A stretch of 36,568 nucleotides of DNA from Peptococcaceae bacterium (GCA_023249405.1 JAHFCR010000029.1:1-36568), one strand, 5' to 3'; positions 17,434 to 26,958 are shown, numbered from the stretch's first letter. The notes: generated from the sequence alone by a model not told the origin. Numbers and translations: made by a program.

Positions 17434-19206
17434 TCAGACATCGGGTTCCTCGCCCCGGAGAATATGCCGGTTGTATGCACCGACAATATCGCTTCTGGTG
17501 ATGATGCCAATCACCCGCTGAAAACCTTCTCCGTCCACTACCGGCAGGCGTCCGATCTCCTTCAGCGCCATCTTGCGCGAGGCATCTGCCAACGTTTCCA
17601 ATGGAGTGACCGTGACCGGGCCGCGGGCCATGACGTCCCGCACCGGAGTCACCAGGCGATTGCTGACATCCACTCTGCGTATATCATCCAGCGTGATCAC
17701 CCCGGACAGCAGGCCATCCCTGTCGATGACGGGAAAACCGCCATGCCCGGTCTGCTGCATCAACTGGATAACGTCTTCTATCGCAGCATCGATATATACT
17801 GCATCCACCTCTGCAGACATGGCGTCCCGGACCAGCACCGAACGCATGGTATTCAGGTCCCAGCGGTGGCGGAGGTGGATGCCGCGCCTTGCCAGCCTGA
17901 TGGTGTTGATCGATTCCTTGCTGATTAAACGGTACAGGAGGGTGGATATTCCGCAGCAGAGCATGATCGGCAGAATGATGCGGTAATCTTGGGTCATCTC
18001 GAATAACATCAGGATGGCCGTGATCGGCGCCTGATTTGCGGCAGCGAACAGCGCCCCCATGCCGACGATGGCATAAGCGCCGCTCCCTGCCGTCAAAACC
18101 GGGAAAATGCCGTGAAATACACTGCCCAGCGACCCTCCCAGGCAGGCCCCGATGAACATGCTGGGGAACAGCGCCCCGCCGGAGCCGCCGGAGCCGAGAG
18201 TGATCGACGTGGTGATCAGCTTGGCGAAGCAGAGCAAGGCTAGAAATAAGGCCAGATGGATCTGTCCCTGCAAGACCTGGTTTATTACATCCTGCCCCCT
18301 CCCCAGGGTTTGGGGCAGTAAGATGCCGATCAGTCCGAACAGGATGCCGCCAATGGCGGGACGTGCCCATTCGGGAAGCCTGCCGAGGCGATCGAAAAGA
18401 TCTTCCGTCCAGTTGAGTGTATAGGCAAAAAGAAGCGATACCAAACCCGCGGCGATGCCCAGCACCGCGTACAACAAAAGTTCGAAGGGATGCGCCAGGT
18501 CATAGGGAACGATCAGGAAGGCGGGCAAGTTGCCCAGCAGCGCTCTGGCAATCATGGCGGCGCTGACGGATGAGATCACGACATAACCGAAGGTCGAGGC
18601 GTTAAAATCGTTCAGGATCACTTCCATGGCAAAAACGGCGCCGCCGAGGGGGGCGTTGAAGGTGGCCGCTATTCCCGCACCGGCGCCGCAGGCCACCAGC
18701 ATTATGGTATGCCGCTCTGAGATATGCAGCAACTGGCTGACAGTCGATCCGATGCCGGCGCCGATCTGAGCAATCGGCCCCTCCCTGCCTGCCGACCCGC
18801 CCGATCCGATAGTGAGCGCCGTCGTCACGGCCTTGACCAGGACCACCCGCGATCTGATTATTCCTCTCTGGCGCGCCACCGAAAGAATGACTTCTGATAT
18901 GCCGTGTCCCTTGGCTTCCCGTGCCAGAAAGTAAACGAGGACGCCAACGAGGATTCCCCCTATGCATCCGATAATGGGAATCCTCAAAGGGCCTAATAAA
19001 ACCAGGAAATCATTGATGGGACCGGAGAACAGCCAGTTGCTGAACTGGATCAGATAGAAAAGGAAAACCGCTCCCAGACCGCTAAGAATTCCGACCAGGA
19101 GAGCGATGAAGGCCAGGTAGAAGGCATAATTGGCTGCGAGGAGTCCTCTTGCCCGTTCCGCATACTTTGTCAATTGATCCTGAATCCTCTCCCATTCCAG
19201 ATTCAA
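17434..19206 (-). CDS. CLC-family chloride channel/transporter with C-terminal CBS pair
   Basis: A polytopic anion transport protein of 590 residues. The selectivity motifs are GSGGSAGREGP (134-144, gating Glu142) and GSGGSGGALFPSMF near 350. The internal proton glutamate of the E. coli exchanger (Glu203) aligns with Val196 in FAMEVIL, as in channel-type CLCs; the preceding Glu is kept. The filter tyrosine region EMTQDYRIILP is conserved. Two CBS domains (about residues 455-580: VRDAMSAEVDAVYID, and VRDVMARGPVTVTPL) may bind adenine nucleotides and gate the protein. The start is a TTG with a weak ribosome site; an in-frame stop lies just upstream, so a longer N-terminus is impossible. It is convergent with the anti-sigma gene and downstream of pcrA with a 57-base gap. 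Confidence 0.92.
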   Translation of the reverse strand: MNLEWERIQDQLTKYAERARGLLAANYAFYLAFIALLVGILSGLGAVFLFYLIQFSNWLFSGPINDFLVLLGPLRIPIIGCIGGILVGVLVYFLAREAKGHGISEVILSVARQRGIIRSRVVLVKAVTTALTIGSGGSAGREGPIAQIGAGIGSTVSQLLHISERHTIMLVACGAGAGIAATFNAPLGGAVFAMEVILNDFNASTFGYVVISSVSAAMIARALLGNLPAFLIVPYDLAHPFELLLYAVLGIAAGLVSLLFAYTLNWTEDLFDRLGRLPEWARPAIGGILFGLIGILLPQTLGRGQDVINQVLQGQIHLALFLALLCFAKLITTSITLGSGGSGGALFPSMFIGACLGGSLGSVFHGIFPVLTAGSGAYAIVGMGALFAAANQAPITAILMLFEMTQDYRIILPIMLCCGISTLLYRLISKESINTIRLARRGIHLRHRWDLNTMRSVLVRDAMSAEVDAVYIDAAIEDVIQLMQQTGHGGFPVIDRDGLLSGVITLDDIRRVDVSNRLVTPVRDVMARGPVTVTPLETLADASRKMALKEIGRLPVVDGEGFQRVIGIITRSDIVGAYNRHILRGEEPDV

Positions 19207-19262
19207 GCATCAGCTCATGACAAATAGCTGCCAGGTGTCGCTAAATACTACCTCTGCCCGGG

Positions 19263-21665
19263 CTACAGGCGGGTAAGCGGAGCGAACTTGACCAATAGGC
19301 GCTTGGGCCCTGCTGCCTCAAACTGGACCAGGGCTTCCAGGTCTCCACCCCGCCCGACCAGGGTTTCAGTAACTACGCCGCGGCCAAATTTTTTGTGTTC
19401 AACCAGGTCGCCTTTTTTAAAGACCTGTTCTCCTTGACCGTCGTACTCGGGATGGATCTCCGCCGGCTGCCTGGATACACCACGGCCCGCCCCCTTGCCC
19501 CCGGCCACCTTGAAGGCGCGCCCTTCCGGCGCGGCCGGAGAGGCTGTGCCGGTAACGGATTGCTGTACCTCTGTGACCGGAACACCGGCCGCGGCGGCCT
19601 CCAGGAGGGCGCGCCCGGTAAAGACCGGTGGCAGCTTCAGTTTCGAGGCGCCATCAGGCTGCCCGTTATCGCTGGCCTGGCCATCAGGCCCAGGTTCCCC
19701 ATTTGGTTCATGTTTACTGCCGGGGATGACGGCGTTCTTGCCGGCGCCGCCCGGTGTCACCGGGTACATGAACTCGTCGGGAATCTCCGCCAGAAAGCGT
19801 GAAGGTTCTTTATACATCCCGCTCCCATGTAAAAAGCGACGGTTCGCCCAGGACAGGAAAAGCCACTGCTGCGCCCTGGTAATCCCCACGTAGCACAGCC
19901 GGCGTTCCTCCTCCAGTTCCTGCTCTTCTCCCAGGGCACGGGTGTGCGGAAAGAGCCCCTCCTCCATACCGGTGAGGAAGACCGCTGGAAACTCCAGCCC
20001 TTTAGCGCTGTGCAGGGTCATCAGGACGATGGCATTTTCATCTTCGCTGTAGTTATCGACATCCGTTACCAGGGCCAACTGTTCCAGGAATCCAGTCAGT
20101 GATTTATCATCGCTCTGCTCGTCGTATTCCCTGATCGCCCCCAGGAACTCCTTGATGTTTTCCAGTCTGGTCTCGGCCTCCACTGGCGGTTCCGCCTGCA
20201 GCATGGCACGGTAACCGGTCTCCTCCAGGATAGCCTCGGTCAGGGCAGTCACTGTCGTAGTCTGCTGGCGCCAGCGCTCGATCATGGCAAAGAAACCCCT
20301 GATCGCTATGGCCGTGCGCCCCAAACCATTTAGCAAGTCGGGGTCTCCCAGTGCCTCCCGCAGGCTCCTGCCGCCGTCCCGGGCCAGCTGATCCGCCCGC
20401 GCCAGGGCCGTATCCCCAATCCCCCGCCGCGGAACGTTAAGCACCCGGCGCAGGGAGATATCGTCGGCCGGGTTGGCCACCAGCCGCAGGTAGGCGATAA
20501 TATCCTTGATCTCCTTGCGTTCATAGAACCTGATCCCCCCAAAAATCCGGTAGGGGATATTGCCTCTGATGCACTCCTCTTCAAAGGACCTTGATTGGGC
20601 GTTGGTGCGGTAGAAGACCGCACAATCCCGGTATCGCATCTCTTCCGACTGGCGCAGCCGTTCGATCATGGCCAGCACAAAACGGGCCTCGTCCCGCTCA
20701 TCATCGGCCTGATAATAGGAGACTGGCTCCCCGATCCGGTTGGAGGTCCACAACTGTTTTGGCTTTCTGCCTTTATTGTTGGCGATTATCGAATTGGCCA
20801 CGGTCAGGATACGCTGGGTTGACCGGTAATTCTGCTCCAGCTTGATCATCACGGCTTCAGGATAGTCCTTTTCAAACTCCAGGATATTGCTGATATCCGC
20901 CCCGCGCCACCCGTAGATGGACTGGTCATCATCCCCCACCACGCAGAGGTTTTCGAAACCGGCGGCGATCTGGTGCACCAGCATGTACTGAGCCCGGTTG
21001 GTGTCCTGGTATTCATCCACCATCACATATTGGAAACGGTGCTGGTAATGCTCCAGTACCAGCGGTTGCGTCCGGAACAGTTCCACCGTCTGAAACAACA
21101 AGTCGTCAAAATCCAGGGCATTCTGCTCGAGCAGCTTCGTCTGGTAGAGCTTATAGACCCTCGCCAGCACGGCATCCCGCTCACCCCGGCACTTCTGCTC
21201 CCACTCGTCAGGACCAACCAGCTCGTTTTTCAGGCCTCCGATGGCGGCCAGCAGGCTGCGCGGCCGGAACTTCTTATCGTCCACGCCCAGATCCCGCAGG
21301 CAGTGCTTCATCAGGGTCATCTGGTCGTCATCATCATAGATGGTGAAATTCCGGTCATATGGTGTATACTGCGCATCCTGGCGCAGTATACGCACCGCTA
21401 GGGAATGGAAGGTGCTGATCCAGACGTCGCGCCCCATCGTGCCTGCCAGGTTGACCATCCGCCGCCGCATCTCCGCCGCCGCCCGGTTGGTAAAGGTGAC
21501 CGCCAAGATCCTGAAGGGGGACACGCCCTGCTGCAAAAGATAGGCCACCCGGTAAGTAAGCACCCGGGTCTTGCCGGATCCGGCGCCGGCAAAGATGATC
21601 AGGGGCCCGTCAGTATGGCGCACTGCTTCGAGCTGCGCCGGATTGAGATCGTCGCTAAATAACAT
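19263..21665 (-). CDS. pcrA: ATP-dependent DNA helicase PcrA/UvrD
   Basis: A superfamily 1A 3'-5' helicase of 800 residues for replication restart, nucleotide excision repair and removal of RecA. Motif I (AGAGSGKT, about residue 26-33), Walker B (VDEYQDTN), motif III (GDDDQSIYGWRGA), QNYRS, and motif VI (CYVGITRAQ) are all present in order. A low-complexity Gly/Pro-rich stretch (about 650-740) joins a C-terminal tudor-like domain (KKGDLVEHKKFGRGVV) that binds RNA polymerase in PcrA. It starts only 9 bases after hisIE, so it appears to be the last gene of the his operon. AGGTGAT precedes the ATG. The linker is longer than in Bacillus PcrA (about 740 residues). Confidence 0.96.
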   Translation of the reverse strand: MLFSDDLNPAQLEAVRHTDGPLIIFAGAGSGKTRVLTYRVAYLLQQGVSPFRILAVTFTNRAAAEMRRRMVNLAGTMGRDVWISTFHSLAVRILRQDAQYTPYDRNFTIYDDDDQMTLMKHCLRDLGVDDKKFRPRSLLAAIGGLKNELVGPDEWEQKCRGERDAVLARVYKLYQTKLLEQNALDFDDLLFQTVELFRTQPLVLEHYQHRFQYVMVDEYQDTNRAQYMLVHQIAAGFENLCVVGDDDQSIYGWRGADISNILEFEKDYPEAVMIKLEQNYRSTQRILTVANSIIANNKGRKPKQLWTSNRIGEPVSYYQADDERDEARFVLAMIERLRQSEEMRYRDCAVFYRTNAQSRSFEEECIRGNIPYRIFGGIRFYERKEIKDIIAYLRLVANPADDISLRRVLNVPRRGIGDTALARADQLARDGGRSLREALGDPDLLNGLGRTAIAIRGFFAMIERWRQQTTTVTALTEAILEETGYRAMLQAEPPVEAETRLENIKEFLGAIREYDEQSDDKSLTGFLEQLALVTDVDNYSEDENAIVLMTLHSAKGLEFPAVFLTGMEEGLFPHTRALGEEQELEEERRLCYVGITRAQQWLFLSWANRRFLHGSGMYKEPSRFLAEIPDEFMYPVTPGGAGKNAVIPGSKHEPNGEPGPDGQASDNGQPDGASKLKLPPVFTGRALLEAAAAGVPVTEVQQSVTGTASPAAPEGRAFKVAGGKGAGRGVSRQPAEIHPEYDGQGEQVFKKGDLVEHKKFGRGVVTETLVGRGGDLEALVQFEAAGPKRLLVKFAPLTRL

Positions 21666-21674
21666 CTACATCAC

Positions 21675-22346
21675 CTACTGTCGCCGCTCGGCCAGTTTTG
21701 TCCTGATATCGTCCAGACTGACGTTACTCTCTGCCAACAGAACCAGAAGATGGTAGATCAGATCGGCCGACTCATTGATGATCTCGTCACGATCACGGTT
21801 TTTGCCGGCGATCACTACCTCGACTGCCTCTTCTCCTACTTTCTGCGCGATCCGGTCGATACCCTTCCGAAACAGTTCGGCAGTATAAGATTTTTCTGGC
21901 AGGGTCTGTTGACGTTCTCTGATCACTTCAAACAAGATATCCAGCATATCCCTGGCTGCCACGGGTTCGACAAGCCGCTCGCCGTCCTGGGTCAAGCGTT
22001 TGAAGAAGCAGGAGCGATAGCCCTCGTGGCAGGCAGCACCCACCTGGTCGACCTTCACCAGCAGGGTATCCCGGTCACAATCGGTCAGCACCTCACGGAT
22101 ATACTGGCGGTGCCCGCTGGTCTCACCTTTCTGCCATAGGCACTGCCGGCTCCGGCTATAGAACCAGGTCCTGCCGGTTTGCATGGAAAGCGTCAGGGAT
22201 TCCCGGTTCATGTAGGCCGCCATCAGCACTGTCCCGTCGGCCGTATCCTGTACCACGACCGGTATCAACCCCTCCGCTCCGAACTGCAGGGAATCACAAA
22301 ACGCTCTGATCTGTTCTGGGTCTGTCAGCACCGGTTCGGCTTTCAC
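21675..22346 (-). CDS. hisI: Bifunctional phosphoribosyl-AMP cyclohydrolase / phosphoribosyl-ATP pyrophosphatase
   Basis: Catalyses steps 2 and 3 of histidine synthesis: hydrolysis of PR-ATP to PR-AMP and opening of the ring. The N-terminal HisI domain (about 1-115) has the [24 protein letters not shown] and DCDRDTLL segments with zinc-binding cysteines ([14 protein letters not shown]). The C-terminal HisE domain (about 125-223) has [12 protein letters not shown] and [13 protein letters not shown], a MazG-like metal site. Fusion of the two (HisIE, 223 residues) is common in Firmicutes. GTG starts at 22346 within a GTGA overlap with the hisF stop, so it is translationally coupled to hisF. pcrA follows after 9 bases. 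Confidence 0.97.
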   Translation of the reverse strand: MKAEPVLTDPEQIRAFCDSLQFGAEGLIPVVVQDTADGTVLMAAYMNRESLTLSMQTGRTWFYSRSRQCLWQKGETSGHRQYIREVLTDCDRDTLLVKVDQVGAACHEGYRSCFFKRLTQDGERLVEPVAARDMLDILFEVIRERQQTLPEKSYTAELFRKGIDRIAQKVGEEAVEVVIAGKNRDRDEIINESADLIYHLLVLLAESNVSLDDIRTKLAERRQ

Positions 22347-23119
22347 AGTCTAACGGGCACCCCTCTCTCGGCCAGGTATGTCTTGGCCTGCCTGATGGTA
22401 TATTCCTGATAGTGGAAGATGGAGGCGGCCAGGACCGCGTCTGCCGCCCCCAGGGTCAATCCCTCGTATAAGTGATTCAAATTGCCGGCGCCGCCTGAGG
22501 CGATCACCGGTATCCGCACCGCCTCGCTGACCGTCCGGGTCAGGTCCAGGTCATAGCCGTCCTTGGTGCCGTCCCGGTCATGGCTGGTCAGCAGGATCTC
22601 CCCCGCCCCGCGCTCCTCGGCCTCCCTGGCCCAGGCCACGGCGTCCAGGCCGCGGCCACCCTCGCCAGGCACCCGCTGCCGGCCACCGTGGGTCAGCACC
22701 TCCCAGCGGCCCGGCCCACACTGCCTGGCATCGATGGCCACCACGATGCACTGGCAGCCAAAACGCTTGGCGCCCTCGTTGATGATCTCCGGCTGCAGGA
22801 CCGCGGCCGTATTGACCGCAGTCTTGTCGGCCCCCGCCTGGAGCATCTCCCGGATATCCTCCAAGGTGCGGATGCCACCGCCCACCGTCAGGGGAATGAA
22901 CACCTGGTCGGCGGTGCGCCGCACCACATCCACCATCGTCTTGCGTCCGTCGGAGGAGGCGGTGATGTCCAGAAACACCAGCTCGTCCGCCCCGGAAGCA
23001 TCGTAAAATGCGCCCAATTCTACCGGGTCCCCGGCATCCCTCAGCGACACAAATTGTATTCCCTTCACCACCCGCCCCGCAGTCACGTCGAGACAGGGGA
23101 TGATCCGCTTGGCCAACAT
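22343..23119 (-). CDS. hisF: Imidazole glycerol phosphate synthase subunit HisF
   Basis: The cyclase half of IGP synthase (258 residues), a beta-alpha barrel that uses ammonia from HisH to make IGP and [25 protein letters not shown] holds the catalytic Asp of strand 1, and the second catalytic Asp lies in [15 protein letters not shown] near residue 180. [10 protein letters not shown]-type phosphate loops ([22 protein letters not shown]) are intact. A somewhat basic, Gly-rich loop ([13 protein letters not shown]) between strands is normal for the family. AGGAGGTG precedes the ATG. The AICAR by-product enters purine synthesis through PurH, which is also in this window. Confidence 0.97.
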   Translation of the reverse strand: MLAKRIIPCLDVTAGRVVKGIQFVSLRDAGDPVELGAFYDASGADELVFLDITASSDGRKTMVDVVRRTADQVFIPLTVGGGIRTLEDIREMLQAGADKTAVNTAAVLQPEIINEGAKRFGCQCIVVAIDARQCGPGRWEVLTHGGRQRVPGEGGRGLDAVAWAREAEERGAGEILLTSHDRDGTKDGYDLDLTRTVSEAVRIPVIASGGAGNLNHLYEGLTLGAADAVLAASIFHYQEYTIRQAKTYLAERGVPVRL

Positions 23120-23140
23120 CTCCAGGCACCTCCTCTGCTG

Positions 23141-23872
23141 TCAAACGCCGGCGGCCGCAATGAGAGCGTCTTCCAACTGTACCCGGCCCTCATAGAGGGC
23201 CTTGCCCAGGATCGCTCCCTCGACTCCCAACGGTTCCAATGCCCGCAACCTGGCCACATCATCCAGGCAGCTAACCCCGCCTGAGGCGATCAGGAGCAGA
23301 CCGGATTGCTCCGCCATCTCCCGGATCGCTGCAAAATTGGGGCCGGTCAGCATGCCGTCCCTGGCAGTGTCGGTAAAGACCAGGCGTTCCACGCCGCTCT
23401 CCCTGATCTCTGCAGCCACATCCAGGGCACGCCGGGAGGTCACATCCTGCCAGCCCTTCACCGCCACCATGCCGCCACGGGCATCCAGACCGACCAGGAT
23501 GCGGCTGCTGCCAAAGGTGCCGCAGGCCTCTCGCACCAGTCCGGGTTCAGTGACGGCGATTGTCCCGAGTACCACCCGGGCCACCCCTGCCCCCAGGGCC
23601 GACTCGATGTTGGCCAGAGTGCGCAGGCCGCCGCCCAACTGCACCGGGATATCGACTGCGGCGGCGATCTCTTTGACAATCTCCAGCTGCTGCGAGGCGC
23701 CCGCGAAGGCTCCGTCCAGGTCCACCAGGTGCAGCCACCGGGCGCCCTTGGATGCCCAGCGCCGGGCTACGGCTACCGGATCGGCGCCGTAGACGGTCTC
23801 CGCCTCGGCCCGGCCCTGCACAAGCCGGACACACCGGCCACCCCGGAGGTCGATCGCCGGAAAGATCAGCAC
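23141..23872 (-). CDS. hisA: ProFAR isomerase HisA
   Basis: A beta-alpha barrel isomerase (243 residues) that opens the ribose ring of ProFAR (step 4 of histidine synthesis). MLIFPAIDLRGGRCVRL holds the catalytic Asp, FTDTARDGMLTGPN the second, and GGLRTL and ASGGVS bind phosphates. It is shorter and more specialised than PriA of actinobacteria, and a separate trp pathway is not visible, so a HisA role is simplest. The start is a GTG that overlaps the end of hisH by 7 bases. Confidence 0.97.
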   Translation of the reverse strand: MLIFPAIDLRGGRCVRLVQGRAEAETVYGADPVAVARRWASKGARWLHLVDLDGAFAGASQQLEIVKEIAAAVDIPVQLGGGLRTLANIESALGAGVARVVLGTIAVTEPGLVREACGTFGSSRILVGLDARGGMVAVKGWQDVTSRRALDVAAEIRESGVERLVFTDTARDGMLTGPNFAAIREMAEQSGLLLIASGGVSCLDDVARLRALEPLGVEGAILGKALYEGRVQLEDALIAAAGV

Positions 23873-24483
23873 CCCGCCACCAGCTTCCCGAAGTTGGCGT
23901 ACACCCGCTGCCCCAGTTCGCTGCTTTTCTCCGGGTGGAACTGCACTCCGAACAGGTTGCCCCGGGCGATCATGCTGGTAAAGGTGCCGCCGTAATCAGT
24001 GCTGCCGCTGATGACAGCGTTGTCGTCCGACTCCACGTAGTAGGAATGGACAAAATAAAAATAGGAATGGTCAGGAATGCCTTGAAACAATGGATTATCC
24101 TGCCCTGGCCCGAGGTCAACCTGGTTCCAGCCCATGTGGGGCACTTTCAGCTCTCCCGTGAAGCGCCGCACCCGGCCCGGCAGAATTCCCAGCCCCGGAT
24201 GCGCCCCCATCTCCTCGCTGCTCTCGAACAGCACCTGCAACCCGAGACAGACTCCCAGAAAGGGTTTGTTGTTCGCTATCTCATCCTTGATCGCCATGTC
24301 CAGGCCCAGGGCCCGCAGATTGTCCATGGTGTCGCCGAAGGCGCCCACTCCCGGGAGCACGATCCCCCGGGCCTGTTTCAGGGCCTCCGGGGTGTTGACG
24401 ATCGCCGCCGGGTAACCGGCCGCTTCCAGAGCCTTCTGAACACTTCTCAGATTGCCCATGCCATAGTCGATGACTGCAATCAT
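23866..24483 (-). CDS. hisH: Imidazole glycerol phosphate synthase glutaminase subunit HisH
   Basis: A class I glutamine amidotransferase (205 residues) that supplies ammonia to HisF. The oxyanion region LPGVGAFGDTM, the nucleophile Cys in GVCLGLQVLFE, and the HisGlu of QFHPEKSSELG complete the triad. MIAVIDYGMGNLRSV at the N-terminus is typical. ATG 24483 is chosen because AGAGGAGAGGA lies about 7 bases upstream; a TTG at 24489 is an in-frame alternative. Seven bases overlap hisA, so the products are probably made in fixed ratio. Confidence 0.97.
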   Translation of the reverse strand: MIAVIDYGMGNLRSVQKALEAAGYPAAIVNTPEALKQARGIVLPGVGAFGDTMDNLRALGLDMAIKDEIANNKPFLGVCLGLQVLFESSEEMGAHPGLGILPGRVRRFTGELKVPHMGWNQVDLGPGQDNPLFQGIPDHSYFYFVHSYYVESDDNAVISGSTDYGGTFTSMIARGNLFGVQFHPEKSSELGQRVYANFGKLVAGC

Positions 24484-24505
24484 TGGCAATTCCTCTCCTC
24501 TATCC

Positions 24506-25096
24506 CTACAGGCTGCCCTTGGTGGATGGAACCTGACCCTCGGGTCCCGACAGGGCTGCCGCCTGCCGCAGCGCCCGGGCGCATCCTTTGAAGACCGCCT
24601 CGATGATGTGGTGGCTGTTGGTTCCCGCCAACAACTTGATATGCATAGTCAAGCCGGCGTTGTTGGCAAAAGCGCGCCAGAATTCGGGCACCAGTTCCAC
24701 CGGCAGTTCGCCCACCCGCCAGTCAGGCGCCTGCACATCGTAGGCCAAAAAGGGCCTGCCGCTGACGTCCACCGCCACCAGTACCAGAGCCTCGTCCATC
24801 GGCAGCAGGGAGGAACCGTAGCGGCCGATGCCGGCCTTGTCGCCCAGGGCGGTGTTAAAGGCCTGGCCGAGACAGATGCCGATGTCCTCAACGGTGTGAT
24901 GGGCATCCACCTGCAGGTCGCCGGCCGCCTCCAGGGTCAGGTCGAACAGGCCATGGCGCGCCCACAGGTGCAGCATGTGATCGAGAAAACCGATCCCCGT
25001 ACTGCCCTGAAAGTCCCCCTTGCCGTCCAGTCTCAGGCTGATCTTGACGTCGGTCTCCCCCGTTTTCCGGGCCACGCTCCCCATTCGGACGTTCAT
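24506..25096 (-). CDS. hisB: Imidazoleglycerol-phosphate dehydratase
   Basis: The monofunctional dehydratase (196 residues) for step 6 of histidine synthesis. GFLDHMLHLWARHG and DAHHTVEDIGICLGQAF, with two HHxxED/HxxxH-type manganese sites, are present, and the second set (GTNSHHIIEAVFKG) lies near the C-terminus. There is no fused histidinol phosphatase domain, so a separate phosphatase is needed. The ATG overlaps the hisG stop by one base (TGATG), and AGGGGAG lies about 8 bases upstream. A short Pro/Ser-rich C-terminal tail extends past the core. In most clostridial operons hisD stands between hisG and hisB; it does not here. Confidence 0.97.
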   Translation of the reverse strand: MNVRMGSVARKTGETDVKISLRLDGKGDFQGSTGIGFLDHMLHLWARHGLFDLTLEAAGDLQVDAHHTVEDIGICLGQAFNTALGDKAGIGRYGSSLLPMDEALVLVAVDVSGRPFLAYDVQAPDWRVGELPVELVPEFWRAFANNAGLTMHIKLLAGTNSHHIIEAVFKGCARALRQAAALSGPEGQVPSTKGSL

Positions 25097-25770
25097 CAGC
25101 GCTCCCCTTTCCCGATGACGCTCCTGATGGCTGCCACGATGGCGGCCAGGCGCTCATACTTAAGCCGGTAGGCCACCCGGTTGGCCACCAGTCTGGCGGT
25201 CGCTCCGGCAATTTCGGCCACCGGCACCAGGTTATTCTCCTGCAAAGTTCGGCCCGAGGAGACCAGGTCGATGATCACCTCGGCCAGGCCCACCAGGGGC
25301 GCCAGTTCCACGTTGCCTGAGAGCTTGATGATCTCTCCCGGCAAGCCCTGGCTGTAAAGATAGTTCTGGGCCACCCGGGGGAACTTGGTGGCCACCCGCA
25401 ATTGCCCGTAACGGGCCACATAGCCGGGCAGGCCGCCCTCAAAATCCTGCCGGCGGTCCGCCGGTACCGCCACCATAAACCGGCAAGCCCCGGCTTTCAA
25501 GTCTAACAGTTCGCAGATATCCTTGCCCTGTTCCAGGATCACATCCTTGCCTGCAATCCCCAGATCGGCCGCCCCATTTTCGATGAACGTGGGCACATCG
25601 GCGGCGCGGCAGATGAGATAGCGCAATCCAGCCTCCTCATCCACGACGATCAGCCGGCGCCCATTCTCATCCATGGGGTGGCGCATCAAACCGGCCTCAT
25701 GTAAAAGAGAGCTGGCGATCTCCAAGAGGCGGCCCTTGGAAAGGGCAAAAGTGATCATAGCCTGGCTCAT
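25096..25770 (-). CDS. hisG: ATP phosphoribosyltransferase, short form
   Basis: Catalyses the first committed step of histidine synthesis, PRPP + ATP to PR-ATP. The protein has 224 residues, the short form (HisGs) that lacks the C-terminal ACT-like regulatory domain and needs HisZ, encoded just upstream. FALSKGRLLE, ADVPTFIENGAADLGIAGKDVI and the PRPP motif VDLVSSGRTLQENNL are visible. The preferred start is ATG 25770 with AGGAG about 9 bases upstream. It follows hisZ by 18 bases and overlaps hisB by one base. Histidine feedback should act through the HisZ-HisG complex. Confidence 0.97.
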   Translation of the reverse strand: MSQAMITFALSKGRLLEIASSLLHEAGLMRHPMDENGRRLIVVDEEAGLRYLICRAADVPTFIENGAADLGIAGKDVILEQGKDICELLDLKAGACRFMVAVPADRRQDFEGGLPGYVARYGQLRVATKFPRVAQNYLYSQGLPGEIIKLSGNVELAPLVGLAEVIIDLVSSGRTLQENNLVPVAEIAGATARLVANRVAYRLKYERLAAIVAAIRSVIGKGER

Positions 25771-25788
25771 CCTGGCATCTCCTGTAGT

Positions 25789-26958
25789 CTAATCTTCCAC
25801 GATGATATGGGGAATTCCCTTACGGGACGCATAAGCGATGGCCTCGGCAACCGGAATGGACCTGACGGCGATCTCCACGCTCCGGCCCGACTCCCGCAGC
25901 GTCTGGGCTTTTTTAAACAGCCGGCAGGAATCGCTGCCGATGAGAAAGTAGTCCGGAGTCTTCTCTTCAGGCAGCCCGTTCTTCTCCAGGGCGGACATGA
26001 TCCGCTCGATGCCCAGGGCAAAGCCCGTAGCCGGGCAGGAGAATCCGAATCTGGACAGCAGATCGTCGTAACGGCCACCGCCGCAGAGCGGGTAGCCGAC
26101 CCCGTCAGCATAACCCTCGAAAACAATCCCCGTATAATAGCCCAAACCCCTGAGCAGGGTCAGGTCAATATACAGCTGGTCCCGAAAACCGCACTCGTTC
26201 ATGATCCGCCACACCTGCCGCAGACCCGCCAGGCCTACTTGAGCCCGGGGATTGTCGATCAGGCCGGCCACCCGGTCCAGGACCTCGATCCCGCCATGCA
26301 GGTATGGCAAGACATCCATGATCTCCTGGCCGGCGCTGCAGAGGCGCGCCGAAGAAGCCAACTGCTCCCAGGCAACCAGGTCTTTGCGGTTCAAGGCTTC
26401 CTTGGCCCGTTCCTGATCGTCCCCGGTCAGGCCGGAACTCTCCAGAATCCCGGACAGCACGTCCACCTGGCCGACCGCCAGCCGGAACTCCCCGATCCCC
26501 GCCAGCCTGAGCGCCTCGCCTGCCAGGCAGAGAGCCTCCGCATCGGCCTCCGGGCTGGCAGCGCCCAGCAGCTCGACACCTGCCTGATAAAACTCGCGCT
26601 GCTGACCGGCCTGGTCCTCACGCCGAAAAACGTCGGTGACATAACAGAAGCGTTGGGGAAGCTGCTGATCCTTAAGCCGGGTGCTTACCAGACGGGCGAT
26701 CGGCGTGGTCATATCCGGCCGCAGCAGCATGATCTGCCCATGGTCGTCTATAAAGCGGTAGAGGTGGTCATGCAGCAGCGCTCCCATGGCCGGCGCCAGG
26801 GCCTCATAGTATTCGAAGGTGGGCGTGACCACCTCCTGGTAACCCCAGGAGGCAAACAGGGCCAACAGCCGGTTTTCCAATTCCCGCTTGCACTGGGCCT
26901 CGGCAGGCAGCAGGTCTCTGACCCCGCCGGGCATCAATACCGAACCTGAGTTTTCCAT
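25789..26958 (-). CDS. hisZ: ATP phosphoribosyltransferase regulatory subunit
   Basis: A HisRS paralogue (389 residues) that activates short-form HisG and senses histidine; it does not charge tRNA. The class II synthetase motifs are partly kept (PEGVRDLLP-like GGVRDLLPAEA, the FEYYEAL motif-1 region, LLRPDMTTPIARL, and the motif 3 segment GGGRYDDLLSRFG, GFALGIERI). The C-terminal anticodon-binding domain of a true HisRS is missing or atypical, and the gene leads a his operon, so HisZ is the right call. AGGCGGAG sits just before the ATG. A near-consensus sigma-A promoter lies about 40 bases upstream. No T-box leader was found. Confidence 0.95.
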   Translation of the reverse strand: MENSGSVLMPGGVRDLLPAEAQCKRELENRLLALFASWGYQEVVTPTFEYYEALAPAMGALLHDHLYRFIDDHGQIMLLRPDMTTPIARLVSTRLKDQQLPQRFCYVTDVFRREDQAGQQREFYQAGVELLGAASPEADAEALCLAGEALRLAGIGEFRLAVGQVDVLSGILESSGLTGDDQERAKEALNRKDLVAWEQLASSARLCSAGQEIMDVLPYLHGGIEVLDRVAGLIDNPRAQVGLAGLRQVWRIMNECGFRDQLYIDLTLLRGLGYYTGIVFEGYADGVGYPLCGGGRYDDLLSRFGFSCPATGFALGIERIMSALEKNGLPEEKTPDYFLIGSDSCRLFKKAQTLRESGRSVEIAVRSIPVAEAIAYASRKGIPHIIVED

